In this document: positions 17,748-26,411 of the stretch, in pieces
How the letters are laid out: every line of letters starts with the position of its first letter
Numbering within the stretch: the stretch's first letter is position 1
Assembly (NCBI RefSeq): GCF_002242685.1
Contig: NZ_NBIM01000002.1
Coordinates: forward strand, 204,905 to 268,904
Direction of reading: 5' to 3'
DNA length: 64,000 nt
Source of the DNA: Oceanimonas doudoroffii
GTDB lineage: Bacteria > Pseudomonadota > Gammaproteobacteria > Enterobacterales > Aeromonadaceae
Position numbers and translations under genes: made by a program
Notes under the pieces: model-generated
Databases searched by the model: none
Told to the model about the DNA's origin: nothing
Seen by the model: only the letters and a program-made list of their open reading frames with translations

Positions 17748-17769
17748 AAGGGGCGCAAGCCCCTTTTTT
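17748..17769 (+). terminator. rho-independent terminator of serA
   Basis: AAGGGGC-GCAA-GCCCCTT followed by TTTTTT, 25 bp after the serA stop. Confidence 0.9.
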
Positions 17770-17785
17770 AATGGTAAGATTTTTT

Positions 17786-17820
17786 GTAGGTTGCGAATAA
17801 GCGAAGCGAGTTCCAACATT
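17786..17820. repeat. half copy of a dispersed GTAGGTT...TTCCAACA intergenic repeat
   Basis: The stretch begins GTAGGTTGCGAATAAGCGA and ends GAGTTCCAACA. A full palindromic copy of the same type lies at 46515-46599 (arms starting CGTAGGCTGCAATGAG and ending GCCAACCTACG), so this is a family of short non-coding repeats placed between genes. Confidence 0.5.
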
Positions 17821-17889
17821 TGCGTTGCCGGCAGCGCGGGCTTCGGCCCGGGCCGAAGTGACGGGAGTTATATTCAAACGGATAACAAC

Positions 17890-18759
17890 ATGAGCAGAGC
17901 ACTGGAAGATTTGTTGACCCTGCTGGCGCTGGAGCCACTGGACGACGGCCTCTATCGGGGCCAGAGTGCGGATCTGGGGTTTGGCGCCGTGTTTGGCGGT
18001 CAGGTGATGGGGCAGGCGCTGGCGGCGGCCAAATACACCCTGGACCCGGAGCGGCCGGTGCATTCCTTTCATTCCTATTTTCTGCGTCCCGGGGACGTCA
18101 ACCGGCCCATCATCTACGACGTGGAAAACATTCGTGACGGCAAAAGCATCTCCACCCGCCGTGTGCAGGCGCTGCAGTACGGCAAGCCGATCTTCTACAT
18201 GACTGCCTCGTTTCAGCAGCCGGTGCCGGGCTTTGAGCATCAGGCGCTGATGCCCGAGGTGGCCGGACCGGAAGATCTGGTGCCGGAGCACGAGCGGCTG
18301 GCGGCCCAGGCCGAACGGGTGCCGGTCCAATTGCGCAAAAAACTGTTGTCGGGCAGCCCCATCGACATGCGTCAGGTCAATTTCGTGGATCCTCTTAACC
18401 CGCAAAAGGCCGAGCCCAGGCGCTGCCTTTGGCTCAGGGCCAATGGTCCCCTGCCGAATGATGCCCGCATTCACAAATATCTGCTGGCCTATGCTTCAGA
18501 CTTCAACTTTTTGCCCACGGCGCTGATGCCCCATGGCCGCTCCTTCTGGGAGCGGGAATTGCAGGTGGCCACCATCGATCATTCCATGTGGTTTCATGAC
18601 GATTTTCGTTTCGACGACTGGGTGCTCTATGTGATCGACAGCCCCCGGGCCGTGGCCGGTCGTGGCCTGGTACAGGGGCAACTCTTTAGCCGCGATGGCC
18701 GGCTGGTGGCTACCACCATGCAGGAAGGCCTGATCCGTTCGCGCAGCGGCAAGCAATAA
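17890..18759 (+). CDS. tesB: acyl-CoA thioesterase II
   Basis: A 289-aa protein of normal TesB length with two hotdog domains. The N-terminal half has FGGQVMGQALAAA and HSFHSYFLRPGD; the C-terminal half has the DHSMWFHDDFRFDDWVLY motif with the conserved Asp, and GRGLVQGQLFSRDGRLVATTMQEG near the end. The enzyme hydrolyses a wide range of acyl-CoAs in the cytosol. ATG 17890 gives an N terminus like that of the E. coli enzyme; an upstream in-frame start at 17791 would run into the intergenic repeat and is unlikely. A 98-bp gap separates it from ung. Confidence 0.95.
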   Translation: MSRALEDLLTLLALEPLDDGLYRGQSADLGFGAVFGGQVMGQALAAAKYTLDPERPVHSFHSYFLRPGDVNRPIIYDVENIRDGKSISTRRVQALQYGKPIFYMTASFQQPVPGFEHQALMPEVAGPEDLVPEHERLAAQAERVPVQLRKKLLSGSPIDMRQVNFVDPLNPQKAEPRRCLWLRANGPLPNDARIHKYLLAYASDFNFLPTALMPHGRSFWERELQVATIDHSMWFHDDFRFDDWVLYVIDSPRAVAGRGLVQGQLFSRDGRLVATTMQEGLIRSRSGKQ

Positions 18760-18857
18760 TACCGCAACGCCCCAAGGGCAATCTTGCCGGCTGACAAGCA
18801 GCCAGCCAATTGTTGCCAGGCAACAATCCGATACATTTTGAATACTGGATACCTGAA

Positions 18858-19544
18858 ATGAGTAAAACCTGGAGTGAGGTCATCGGGCCGGAAAAACAGC
18901 AGCCCTATTTTCGGCAGGCCATGCAGGCGGTAGCGGCCGCCCGCGAGGCGGGCAAGGTGGTTTATCCGCCAGAAAGCGAGGTGTTTAATGCCCTCAAGCT
19001 GACCGAACTGTCGCAGGTCAAGGTGGTCATGCTGGGGCAGGATCCCTACCACGGGCCGGGACAGGCCCATGGTCTGTGCTTTTCGGTGCGCCCCGGCGTG
19101 CGGGTGCCGCCGTCGCTGCGCAATATGTACAAGGAGCTGGAAAGCGATATTCCCGGCTTTATAACGCCCCGGCATGGCTTTTTGGAGTCCTGGGCGCGGC
19201 AGGGGATTTTAATGCTTAATACCGTGCTCACGGTGGAAGGGGGCAAGGCCCATTCCCACGCCAAACTGGGTTGGGAAACCTTTACCGACAGGGTGATTCA
19301 GGCGGTGAATGATCACTGCGACGGCGTGGTATTTTTGCTGTGGGGCAGCCATGCCCAGAAAAAGGGCCGTCATATCGACGGTCAGCGCCATCATGTGCTG
19401 ACCGCGGTGCACCCCAGCCCGTTGTCGGCCCACAGGGGCTTTTTTGGCTGCCGGCACTTTTCAACCACCAATCAGTTACTGGAGCGCCAGGGCAAAGCCC
19501 CCATCGAATGGCAGCTGCCGCTGGAGGTGCCAGCCGCGCCCTGA
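18858..19544 (+). CDS. ung: uracil-DNA glycosylase
   Basis: A 228-aa family-1 UDG that removes uracil from DNA in base-excision repair. Motif [15 protein letters not shown] contains the water-activating Asp, and motif [11 protein letters not shown] contains the catalytic His; [11 protein letters not shown] lies between them. ATG 18858 gives the expected N terminus ([12 protein letters not shown]). Transcription is in the same direction as tesB, possibly from a weak promoter in the 98-bp gap. Confidence 0.97.
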   Translation: MSKTWSEVIGPEKQQPYFRQAMQAVAAAREAGKVVYPPESEVFNALKLTELSQVKVVMLGQDPYHGPGQAHGLCFSVRPGVRVPPSLRNMYKELESDIPGFITPRHGFLESWARQGILMLNTVLTVEGGKAHSHAKLGWETFTDRVIQAVNDHCDGVVFLLWGSHAQKKGRHIDGQRHHVLTAVHPSPLSAHRGFFGCRHFSTTNQLLERQGKAPIEWQLPLEVPAAP

Positions 19545-19559
19545 TGGGATAGGGCATGT

Positions 19560-19745
19560 CTACAGCTCCAGGCCGTCCAGGTCGCCGTCAAATGCGCAGT
19601 CCAGTTGCTGTAATTCCTGCTTCAGGCGGCGCCTTTCCATAATGGCTTCAATTTCCCGCCATTTGCGCTCCTTGCTTGTTTCAACTGTGGTCCGGCGTGA
19701 ATATTTTTCATGCCCCTGGTCCTGACCAAATATCAGTTTCTGCAT
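19560..19745 (-). CDS. small DUF3545-family protein, copy 1
   Basis: A 61-aa charged protein containing ERKWREIEAIMERRRLKQEL and then QQLDCAFD. This Lys/Arg/Glu-rich helix with an L-x-x-LD ending is typical of the DUF3545 (PA3496-like) family of gammaproteobacteria, whose function is unknown. The start at 19745 has AAGGGG six bases upstream and matches the start of the paralogue at 19947-20135; an in-frame ATG at 19799 would give 79 aa but lacks that support. The neighbouring copy shows that this is a local tandem duplication with diverged ends. Confidence 0.7.
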   Translation of the reverse strand: MQKLIFGQDQGHEKYSRRTTVETSKERKWREIEAIMERRRLKQELQQLDCAFDGDLDGLEL

Positions 19746-19903
19746 GGGTAGCCCCTTGTTCAACGTCTGTTTCAACTTGTCGACCGCCTTGAAAATCATT
19801 CAAGGCGGCATAATCCATGGCGCCAATGTGGATAAACGGATGAAGTGGGCGAAGACTTTAATGGGGCAATATGGAAGAGGGGCGGGCGGTATTTAACGGA
19901 TAA

Positions 19904-19926
19904 TAAAAAGGCGCCCGAAGGCGCCT
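19904..19926 (-). terminator. terminator of DUF3545 copy 2
   Basis: On the minus strand GGCGCC-TTCG-GGCGCC is followed by TTTTTATT. It lies just after the stop of the gene at 19947-20135. Confidence 0.9.
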
Positions 19927-19946
19927 GAATTATGGTTCGTGCTCTT

Positions 19947-20135
19947 TTACAGTTTCAGCTCTTCGGCCATGGCATCAAGTTCGAAGGTACAGTCGAGTTG
20001 CTGAAGTTCTTCTTGCAAACGCCTTTTGTCCTTAAGGGCTTCAATTTCCCGCCATTTACGTTTTTTGGCCGGCTCGCGCGCAGTACGCGGGGACCTTTCA
20101 ACCACAAAATCCTGATCGAAGCGTGACCTCTCCAT
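19947..20135 (-). CDS. small DUF3545-family protein, copy 2
   Basis: A 62-aa protein with KKRKWREIEALKDKRRLQEE then LQQLDCTFELD, clearly paralogous to the gene at 19560-19745. The ribosome site AGGAGGGAGCCCC before the ATG is very strong, which suggests high expression for so small a protein. It has its own terminator. The 5' region (20136-20320) is AT-rich with several TTGCAA-like elements, but I could not assign a promoter firmly. Family function is unknown; the highly charged single helix could bind nucleic acid or protein. Confidence 0.75.
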   Translation of the reverse strand: MERSRFDQDFVVERSPRTAREPAKKRKWREIEALKDKRRLQEELQQLDCTFELDAMAEELKL

Positions 20136-20321
20136 GGGGCTCCCTCCTGTTGGTTATCAGTTGCAGTCGCAGTTCATATATCACAACAGGTTATAAATTA
20201 GAATGTGGTTGTTGCACTTTTATTAAGTTGCAATGCAAATGGCGGGAGTTTATGCGAGAAAAGAGAGGGATGGGAAAGACAGAGTGGCGTTCGGGTTGCT
20301 GACGCGTAGCGTCAACCGTCA

Positions 20322-20344
20322 ATAAAAGCGCCCTTGCGGGCGCT
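20322..20344 (-). terminator. terminator of tal
   Basis: On the minus strand AGCGCCC-GCAA-GGGCGCT is followed by TTTATT, 38 bp after the tal stop. Confidence 0.9.
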
Positions 20345-20382
20345 CATGCAGGCCGGCGGCCTGTGCTACAGATAACAGGCGA

Positions 20383-21336
20383 TTAAATCATCGCCGTGAG
20401 CATGTCTTCCAGTTTGCCCTGATCGATGGCGAAGTTGCGAATGCCTTCGGCCAGTTTCTCGGTGGCCATGGCGTCCTGGTTCTGCTCCCAGCGGAACTCG
20501 GCTTCGGTCAGTGGGGCCGGGCGGGCTGCCGTGGCGCCCTGATCCTGCAGTTTCTGCACGACCTCACCCTCGGCCTGGCTCAGCTCTTCCAGCAGGTTCG
20601 GGCCTATGGTCAGGCGGTCACAGCCGGCCAGCTCGAGAATTTCGCCGGTATTGCGAAAGCTGGCACCCATCACCACGGTGTTGTAGCCGTGCTGCTTGTA
20701 ATAGTTGTAAATGCGAGTGACCGACAGCACGCCGGGATCTTCCGCCGGGGCGTAGTCTTTTTTGTCGGTGTTGTTCTTGTACCAGTCCAGAATGCGGCCC
20801 ACGAAGGGAGAGATCAGGTAGGCGCCGGCCTCGGCACAGGCGCGGGCCTGGGCAAAGCTGAACAGCAGGGTCAGGTTGCAGTTGATGCCTTCTTGCTCCA
20901 GTACCTCGGCGGCGCGAATGCCTTCCCAGGTAGAGGCCAGTTTGATCAGAATGCGCTCCTTGCTCACGCCGGCCTCGGCGTAGAGGGCGATCAGACGGCG
21001 GGCCTTGGCAATGCTGGCTTCGGTGTCGAATGACAGCCGGGCGTCCACCTCGGTGGAGATGCGGCCGGGAATAAGCTTGAGAATTTCACAGCCAATGTTC
21101 ACCGCCAGCTTGTCGGAGGCGTCAATCAGTTGCTGGTCGGCGTCCTGGCTCTGCGCCTTGGCCCAGGTCACGGCGTCTTCGAGCAACGGGCGGTACTCGG
21201 GGATCTGCGCCGCCTTCAGGATCAGGGACGGGTTGGTGGTGGCATCTTCGGGCTGATACTTGCGAATGGCGTCGATATCGCCGGTGTCGGCGACCACAGT
21301 GGTCAGCTTGCGCAGTTGTTCGAGTTTGTTGGCCAT
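20383..21336 (-). CDS. tal: transaldolase (TalB type)
   Basis: A 317-aa transaldolase of the E. coli TalA/TalB subfamily. It transfers a dihydroxyacetone unit between sedoheptulose-7-phosphate and glyceraldehyde-3-phosphate in the pentose-phosphate pathway. The signature [13 protein letters not shown] is near the N terminus, the Schiff-base Lys lies in [11 protein letters not shown], and [11 protein letters not shown] and [11 protein letters not shown] are conserved. Transcribed alone with a strong terminator, and divergent from the symporter gene across a 207-bp gap. Confidence 0.97.
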   Translation of the reverse strand: MANKLEQLRKLTTVVADTGDIDAIRKYQPEDATTNPSLILKAAQIPEYRPLLEDAVTWAKAQSQDADQQLIDASDKLAVNIGCEILKLIPGRISTEVDARLSFDTEASIAKARRLIALYAEAGVSKERILIKLASTWEGIRAAEVLEQEGINCNLTLLFSFAQARACAEAGAYLISPFVGRILDWYKNNTDKKDYAPAEDPGVLSVTRIYNYYKQHGYNTVVMGASFRNTGEILELAGCDRLTIGPNLLEELSQAEGEVVQKLQDQGATAARPAPLTEAEFRWEQNQDAMATEKLAEGIRNFAIDQGKLEDMLTAMI

Positions 21337-21543
21337 GAACGGGTCCTTCAGGGTGATGTTTAGCGCTATATTCTAGTTTTAACACTCTCGAAAGTCATTG
21401 GCCTTGGTCCAGGGAAGCCTGATGGCCGGCCGCTGTGATCCGGCTCACTCGGCTCGAGCGTGCGGCTGTGGTACATTGCGCCGCTTCGCGTGGAACTCAT
21501 GTAAATGAAGGCCATGAATTTTGATTTGACGCTAGAGGTGCTC

Positions 21544-22968
21544 ATGGACTCCTTTATTGCCTTTATCAACAACCTGCTGTGGGGATCCGTGCTGATCTAC
21601 CTGCTGCTGGGCGTGGGCATTTTCTTTACCGTGCGGCTGGGCCTGATCCAGTTCCGCCACTTTGGTCATATGTTCTCGGTGCTGCGGCACAGCCGCCAGT
21701 CCGATGAGGCGGGCATTTCCTCGTTTCAGGCACTGTGTACTAGCCTGGCGGCCCGAGTGGGCACCGGCAACCTGGCCGGGGTGGCGGTGGCGCTCTATCT
21801 GGGTGGCCCCGGTGCCATTTTCTGGATGTGGCTGATTGCCCTTATCGGCATGGCCACGGCCTTTGCCGAAAGTACCCTGGCCCAGCTTTACAAGGTCAAG
21901 GACGATGACGGCAACTACCGAGGCGGCCCGGCCTACTACATGGAGCGGGGCCTTGGCATGCGCTGGATGGGCGTGCTGTTTGCGGTATTTCTCATCATCG
22001 CCTTTGGCCTGGTATTCAACGCCGTGCAGGCCAACTCCATCAGTGCCGCCATGCAGGTTGCCTTCAGCGTGCCCGAGTGGCTTACCGGCCTGGTGCTGGT
22101 GGTACTGGCGGGGCTGATTATCTTTGGCGGCCTGCGCACCATTGCCCGCTTTGCCGAGCTGGTGGTGCCCTTTATGGCGCTGGCCTATCTGCTGATCGCC
22201 CTGGTGGTGGTGGCCATGAACCTGACCGAACTGCCCGGCGTGCTGGCGCTGATAGTGAAGTCGGCCTTTGGCCTGGAGCAGGCCGGTGGCGGTGCCATGG
22301 GGTATGCCATCTCCCAAGCGCTCATTAACGGCATCAAGCGCGGCCTGTTCTCGAACGAGGCGGGCATGGGCTCGGCGCCCAATGCCGCGGCGTCGGCCAC
22401 TCCCTATCCGCCGCACCCGGCGTCCCAGGGCTATGTGCAGATGCTGGGGGTCTTTGCCGACACCATAGTGATTTGTACCTGTACCGCCTCCATCATTCTG
22501 CTTTCGGGCCAGTTTGAGCCAGGCTCCGGCGTCACCGGCATTGAGCTGACCCAGAAGGCGCTGGCCAACGAGGTGGGCGACTGGGGCAATATCTTTATCG
22601 CCATTGCCATCCTGTTCTTTGCCTTTACCAGCATAGTGGCCAACTACGCCTATGCCGAAAACAACCTGGTGTTCCTGGAGCACAACCATCCGGCCGGGCT
22701 GCTGGTGTTCCGCTTGTTCGTGCTGGGCATGGTCATGTTTGGCTCCATTGGTGAACTGCCCACCATCTGGGCCATGGCCGATACCTCCATGGGCATGATG
22801 GCGTTGATCAACCTTGTGGCCATACTGTTGCTGTCCGGCGTGGTGATTAAGCTGGCAAAGGACTACAACGACCAGCGCAAGCTGGGCCGGCTGCCCACCT
22901 TTGACGCCAGCAAATACCCCGAGCTGCACAGCCAGCTGGAAGAGGGGATCTGGGATAAAAAGAAGTAA
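21544..22968 (+). CDS. sodium:alanine symporter family protein (AGCS)
   Basis: About 474 aa with 10-11 membrane helices. The AGCS motifs are present: FQALCTSLAARVGTGNLAGV near residue 70, GGPAYYMERGLG in the loop after helix 3, and FSNEAGMGSAPNAAASA in the middle. AGCS proteins import alanine or glycine with Na+, which suits a marine organism; the exact substrate cannot be read from sequence. ATG 21544 has AGAGGT five bases upstream. ATG 21505 would add 13 residues but has only a weak ribosome site. A strong hairpin follows the stop. Confidence 0.9.
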   Translation: MDSFIAFINNLLWGSVLIYLLLGVGIFFTVRLGLIQFRHFGHMFSVLRHSRQSDEAGISSFQALCTSLAARVGTGNLAGVAVALYLGGPGAIFWMWLIALIGMATAFAESTLAQLYKVKDDDGNYRGGPAYYMERGLGMRWMGVLFAVFLIIAFGLVFNAVQANSISAAMQVAFSVPEWLTGLVLVVLAGLIIFGGLRTIARFAELVVPFMALAYLLIALVVVAMNLTELPGVLALIVKSAFGLEQAGGGAMGYAISQALINGIKRGLFSNEAGMGSAPNAAASATPYPPHPASQGYVQMLGVFADTIVICTCTASIILLSGQFEPGSGVTGIELTQKALANEVGDWGNIFIAIAILFFAFTSIVANYAYAENNLVFLEHNHPAGLLVFRLFVLGMVMFGSIGELPTIWAMADTSMGMMALINLVAILLLSGVVIKLAKDYNDQRKLGRLPTFDASKYPELHSQLEEGIWDKKK

Positions 22969-22986
22969 CTCGAGGGATTAGGGCCT

Positions 22987-23021
22987 GCAGGTTGTGATGT
23001 GCTTCGCTCATCACAACCTGC
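22987..23021. terminator. hairpin between convergent genes
   Basis: GCAGGTTGTGATG (22987-22999) and CATCACAACCTGC (23009-23021) form a perfect 13-bp stem with a 9-base loop between the symporter gene (+) and the isochorismatase-family gene (-). T-runs are weak on both sides, so it may be a terminator or simply a transcript-end stabiliser. Confidence 0.55.
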
Positions 23022-23081
23022 TTCCTTCATGCTGGCCGGGCTAGGTTCCAAACACTTACATTTTACGCCTTACGCCTTGGA

Positions 23082-23633
23082 TCAAGGCTGTTCACCCACC
23101 AGAAACTGTTTGCTGATGGCCTTGAAGGTGTCGGTACCGGCCTGCTGCATCAGTTCAAACACCACCATTTCCCGGCTGACGATGTGCGCGCCGGCGCTGC
23201 GCATGCGTTCCAGGCCAAGGTGGCGGTCTTCCTCGCTGCGGCTGCCCACGGCGTCGGCCACCACAAAAACCGCCTTGCCCGACTGCAGCAACTCCAGCAC
23301 GGTTTGCAGCACGCAGACGTGGGTTTCCATGCCGCATACGATGATCTGGCTGCGATCCTGCCAGTGCTCGGGCACACAACCGCCGGCCACGGCGGAAAAA
23401 TGCACCTTGTCCACCACCTCGGGCTGCTTCACCAGGGAGGTAAGGGCTGGCAGGGTGTGACCCAGGCCGCGAGGGTACTGCTCGGTAAACAGGGTGGGAG
23501 TGCCCAGCACCTGACAGGCCTCAATCAGCCAGCCGGCGCGTGCGGCCAGACCATTGCTGTCGTGAATGGCGGGCACCAGTTTTTCCTGAATGTCGATCAC
23601 CAGCAGGGCGGCCTTCTCGGGATGCATCAGCAT
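23082..23633 (-). CDS. isochorismatase-family cysteine hydrolase (YcaC-like)
   Basis: A 183-aa protein with the isochorismatase-superfamily triad: Asp14 in LLVIDIQEKL, Lys in VVDKVHFSA and Cys in CGMETHVCVLQTV, preceded by the usual cis-peptide region. The substrate is unknown; relatives hydrolyse isochorismate, nicotinamide or other amides, and many close homologues are uncharacterised. Start 23633 is chosen because AAGGAG lies six bases upstream. A longer frame back to 23759 would overlap the chemoreceptor gene and is not credible. The gap to the upstream chemoreceptor on the same strand is 62 bp, so they may share a transcript. Confidence 0.85.
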   Translation of the reverse strand: MLMHPEKAALLVIDIQEKLVPAIHDSNGLAARAGWLIEACQVLGTPTLFTEQYPRGLGHTLPALTSLVKQPEVVDKVHFSAVAGGCVPEHWQDRSQIIVCGMETHVCVLQTVLELLQSGKAVFVVADAVGSRSEEDRHLGLERMRSAGAHIVSREMVVFELMQQAGTDTFKAISKQFLVGEQP

Positions 23634-23695
23634 AATCTTCTCCTTGTTAATCGGCTGCCCCAGTATGCCGGTTTCGGTGCAAATAAACAGTCCGC

Positions 23696-25579
23696 CTAGA
23701 CCTTGAACTCGCCCAGCAGCCGGTCCTGGTGCTGCATCTGCTCCAGCATGGCATGGCACTTGTTGAGCTGCTCCAGGGCACCATTGGCCACATCCTGGCT
23801 GATGTCCCGAATGTTGGTGGTGTTCTGGTTGATCTCTTCGCTGGTGGCGCTTTGCTCTTCGGCGGCGGTGGCAATCTGCAGGTTCATGTCGTTGATTTGC
23901 GCAATGGCCTCGCGAATACGGCTCAGCACTTCGTTGGCTTCGGCGGCATCCGTGGTGGTGCTGGCGGCCAGTGCCTGGCTTTGCTGCATCTTGTGCTCGG
24001 CCTGCTGCACTCCCTGCTGCAGCTTTTCTATCATGTCGCCAATTTCCTGGGTGGACTGTTGGGTGCGGGACGCCAGCGAGCGTACTTCGTCGGCCACCAC
24101 CGCAAAGCCGCGGCCCGACTCGCCGGCCCGGGCCGCTTCAATGGCAGCATTGAGCGCCAGCAGGTTGGTCTGCTCGGCAATGCCGCTGATCACCGACAGA
24201 ATCGATTCTATATTGCGGCTGAGCTGGGCCAGCTCGTTGACGGAGGCCATGGTATCGTCCATGTCGGCGGCCAGGCGGGCAATGGCCTGGGTCGAACGGG
24301 ACACCACCAGCACGCCCTGTTCGGTTTCCTGGTTGGCGGCGTTGGCGGCCTCGGCGGCATTCTGAGCGTGGCGGGCCACGTCGTTGGCGGTGGCGGCCAT
24401 TTCATGCATGGCGGTAGCCAGCTGATCCAGCTCCTGCAATTGCAGTTGCAGCTGTTGTTCGGCCTGCTCCGACTGTACCGAGGTTTCGGCGATGCGTGAC
24501 TTCAGGGTATGGGCACTGCTCATCACATTGCCGATCAACTGCTGCAGGTGGGCCAGAAAACCGTTGAACTCGCCGGCAACCAGGGCGAATTCGTCTTTTC
24601 TGACGATGGGCAGGCGCCGGGTCAGGTCGCCTTCGCCGCTGTTGATGTCGGCCAGGGAGCGGTGCAGGCCACCCAGCGGCTTGAGCTGGCTGGTCATCAA
24701 CAGCACCAGGATCACCAGGCTGACGGCAACGCCTATGGCGGCGATGAGCAGGGACTGCCATTGCAGCCTGTCGGCCCGCGCCATGACAATGCTTTCGTCC
24801 AGGGCTACGCCGATATACCAGTTTGCACCCTGCAGGCCCTCAAGGGGAGTAAAGGTCACCCAGTGGGAGGCGTCATTGAGAGCATGGGTGCTGAGTTCGG
24901 CGCTGATCTCGGGCGTGCTGCCGTCAAACAGATCGCTCAGCGGACGGCCGTTGAGGGCGGTGTTGGGGTGGGAGATGATGTTGCCGGCCCGGGTCACCAG
25001 AAAGGCGTGGCCGGCGCCGTTGAAATCGATCACGTTAATCGCATCGGCAATGGATTTCAGGCTAAGATCGCCGCCAAAGGCTCCCAGAAAACGGCCGTTA
25101 TCGGTAATTTTGGCTACCGCGGAAATCAGAATGTCACCGGTGCTGGCGTCGGCATAGGGCTCGGTGAGCGAGGCTCTGGAGGCGTTTCGGGCCACGGTGT
25201 ACCAGGGGCGCTGGCGGGCGTCCCAGCCGGCAGGGTTCCACTCTGGGGTGTTGGAAATGGCCCGTCCTGCTTCGCTTTCCAGGCCGCCGAAAATCAGCAT
25301 GAATTCTTCCCTGAGCAGCGGCAGATCAAAGGTGTGCTGCACTTGCTCACGGCTGAAGTTGCCGTTGATTTGTTGTGCCGCCATGTCGATCAGACCCAGC
25401 TTGCCGTTCAGCCAGTTTTCTATCTGGTGCGCCAGGGTGGAGCTGGTTTCATGAACGGTGGCGGCGGTTTGCTGGCGCAGGCTGTCCCGCACCTGCGAAA
25501 GTTGCAACCAGGACAACAAACCAACGGTGATCAGCAATACGGCGGCAGCGGTGAGCCCCACCTTGTGAGTCAGCTTCAT
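23696..25579 (-). CDS. methyl-accepting chemotaxis protein with dCache-type sensor
   Basis: A 627-aa chemoreceptor. It has an N-terminal membrane helix (about 8-28), a periplasmic dCache_1-like sensor (about 35-275, with [15 protein letters not shown] and GAFGGDLSL), a second helix (about 280-302), HAMP (about 303-355) and a cytoplasmic signalling domain. The signalling hairpin tip is intact: [21 protein letters not shown] followed by [15 protein letters not shown]. The PWY/Asp pattern in the sensor resembles dCache domains that bind amino acids or other small ligands, but no ligand can be named. No che genes are adjacent, so it is a dispersed receptor. Confidence 0.93.
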   Translation of the reverse strand: MKLTHKVGLTAAAVLLITVGLLSWLQLSQVRDSLRQQTAATVHETSSTLAHQIENWLNGKLGLIDMAAQQINGNFSREQVQHTFDLPLLREEFMLIFGGLESEAGRAISNTPEWNPAGWDARQRPWYTVARNASRASLTEPYADASTGDILISAVAKITDNGRFLGAFGGDLSLKSIADAINVIDFNGAGHAFLVTRAGNIISHPNTALNGRPLSDLFDGSTPEISAELSTHALNDASHWVTFTPLEGLQGANWYIGVALDESIVMARADRLQWQSLLIAAIGVAVSLVILVLLMTSQLKPLGGLHRSLADINSGEGDLTRRLPIVRKDEFALVAGEFNGFLAHLQQLIGNVMSSAHTLKSRIAETSVQSEQAEQQLQLQLQELDQLATAMHEMAATANDVARHAQNAAEAANAANQETEQGVLVVSRSTQAIARLAADMDDTMASVNELAQLSRNIESILSVISGIAEQTNLLALNAAIEAARAGESGRGFAVVADEVRSLASRTQQSTQEIGDMIEKLQQGVQQAEHKMQQSQALAASTTTDAAEANEVLSRIREAIAQINDMNLQIATAAEEQSATSEEINQNTTNIRDISQDVANGALEQLNKCHAMLEQMQHQDRLLGEFKV

Positions 25580-25949
25580 ACAACATTTCCCTGTTTTTGT
25601 GGCTCGAAGAAAACGACCGAGGTCGTATTGAACGGCGGCCCTGAGCCAAACTCAACGGTTGTTTTTCATTGTTTGCGCAAGCGCACAATTTTTTAACATG
25701 GCGGGAGTGACGGCAGCAGAAACTGGTATTTTTTTCGCCTTTTCGTGTTTGTCCTCTTGCCTGCCGACCGATTTCGATTTATTCATATCGCCCTTTTTTT
25801 CCAGCCTGGGAGTTTCCACCGGCACGTCGCGTCGGGCAGTCGACCCGTTCGCCAGTTTCTTTTCCGTTGTTCCCGTCACGGGGTCTTTCCCGTTTTTCAT
25901 TGTTGCTGTTTTCGTCACTGTTTTGGTTTTGCCTGGAGGTAAGGCGTTA
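25580..25949. other. 370-bp AT-richer gap between divergent chemoreceptor and YkgJ genes; possible small reading frame
   Basis: This region must carry the chemoreceptor promoter (minus) and that of the YkgJ gene (plus). A Lys-rich frame runs on the minus strand from about 25963 to 25652, with internal ATGs at 25900 and 25786, ending 72 bp before the chemoreceptor start. It has no clear ribosome site and no recognisable family, so I do not call it a gene. A short palindrome, ACGACC..GGTCGT, lies near 25613-25626. Confidence 0.4.
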
Positions 25950-26285
25950 ATGAGTGGTGGCAATCCCTGTTTGAATTGCGGTGCCTGCTGTGCGTTTTTT
26001 CGTGTGTCTTTTTACTGGGGAGAAGTGCACAGCGACTTTGCCGTGCCCGAGCCTCTGACCGAGCCGGTGTCTTTTACCCGTCTGGCCATGCGTGGCACCA
26101 ACCAGCCATCGCCCCGTTGTGTGGCGCTGGAAGGGGAGGTGGGCGGCTGCGTGTCCTGCTCCATTTATGAAAATCGGCCCGGCCCCTGCCGGGATTTTGA
26201 GGCCTATGACGCCGAGGGCGCCTGCAACCGGGCCCGGGCCGCTCATGGCCTGCCCCCGCTGGAGGACAATCCGGTGGCGGCATAA
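25950..26285 (+). CDS. YkgJ-family cysteine-cluster protein
   Basis: A 111-aa protein with the CxxCxxCC motif (CLNCGACCAFF) near the N terminus, and further Cys in PRCVALEG, GGCVSCSIYE, RPGPCRDF and GACN. This is the YkgJ/UPF0153 pattern, predicted to chelate zinc or an iron-sulfur cluster; function is unknown. ATG 25950 is preceded by GGAGGT. The frame is open far upstream, but that part is low-complexity hydrophobic sequence without homology signals. A bidirectional hairpin separates it from convergent amt. Confidence 0.85.
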   Translation: MSGGNPCLNCGACCAFFRVSFYWGEVHSDFAVPEPLTEPVSFTRLAMRGTNQPSPRCVALEGEVGGCVSCSIYENRPGPCRDFEAYDAEGACNRARAAHGLPPLEDNPVAA

Positions 26286-26352
26286 GCAGGCGGCGCCAGA
26301 CCTTGGAGGAAGCGACCGCGGTGGTGGCCACTCCCTCGTATCGCCAGTCATA

Positions 26353-26386
26353 AACAACCGGCCCAGGACGGTGCCGGGCCGGTTGT
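26353..26386. terminator. bidirectional terminator between the YkgJ gene and amt
   Basis: AACAACCGGCCC (26353-26364) and GGGCCGGTTGTT (26375-26386) form a perfect 12-bp stem between two convergent genes; U-rich ends lie on either side. Confidence 0.75.
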
Positions 26387-26411
26387 TCAGGGCACAAGGC
26401 CTGACGTGGTG

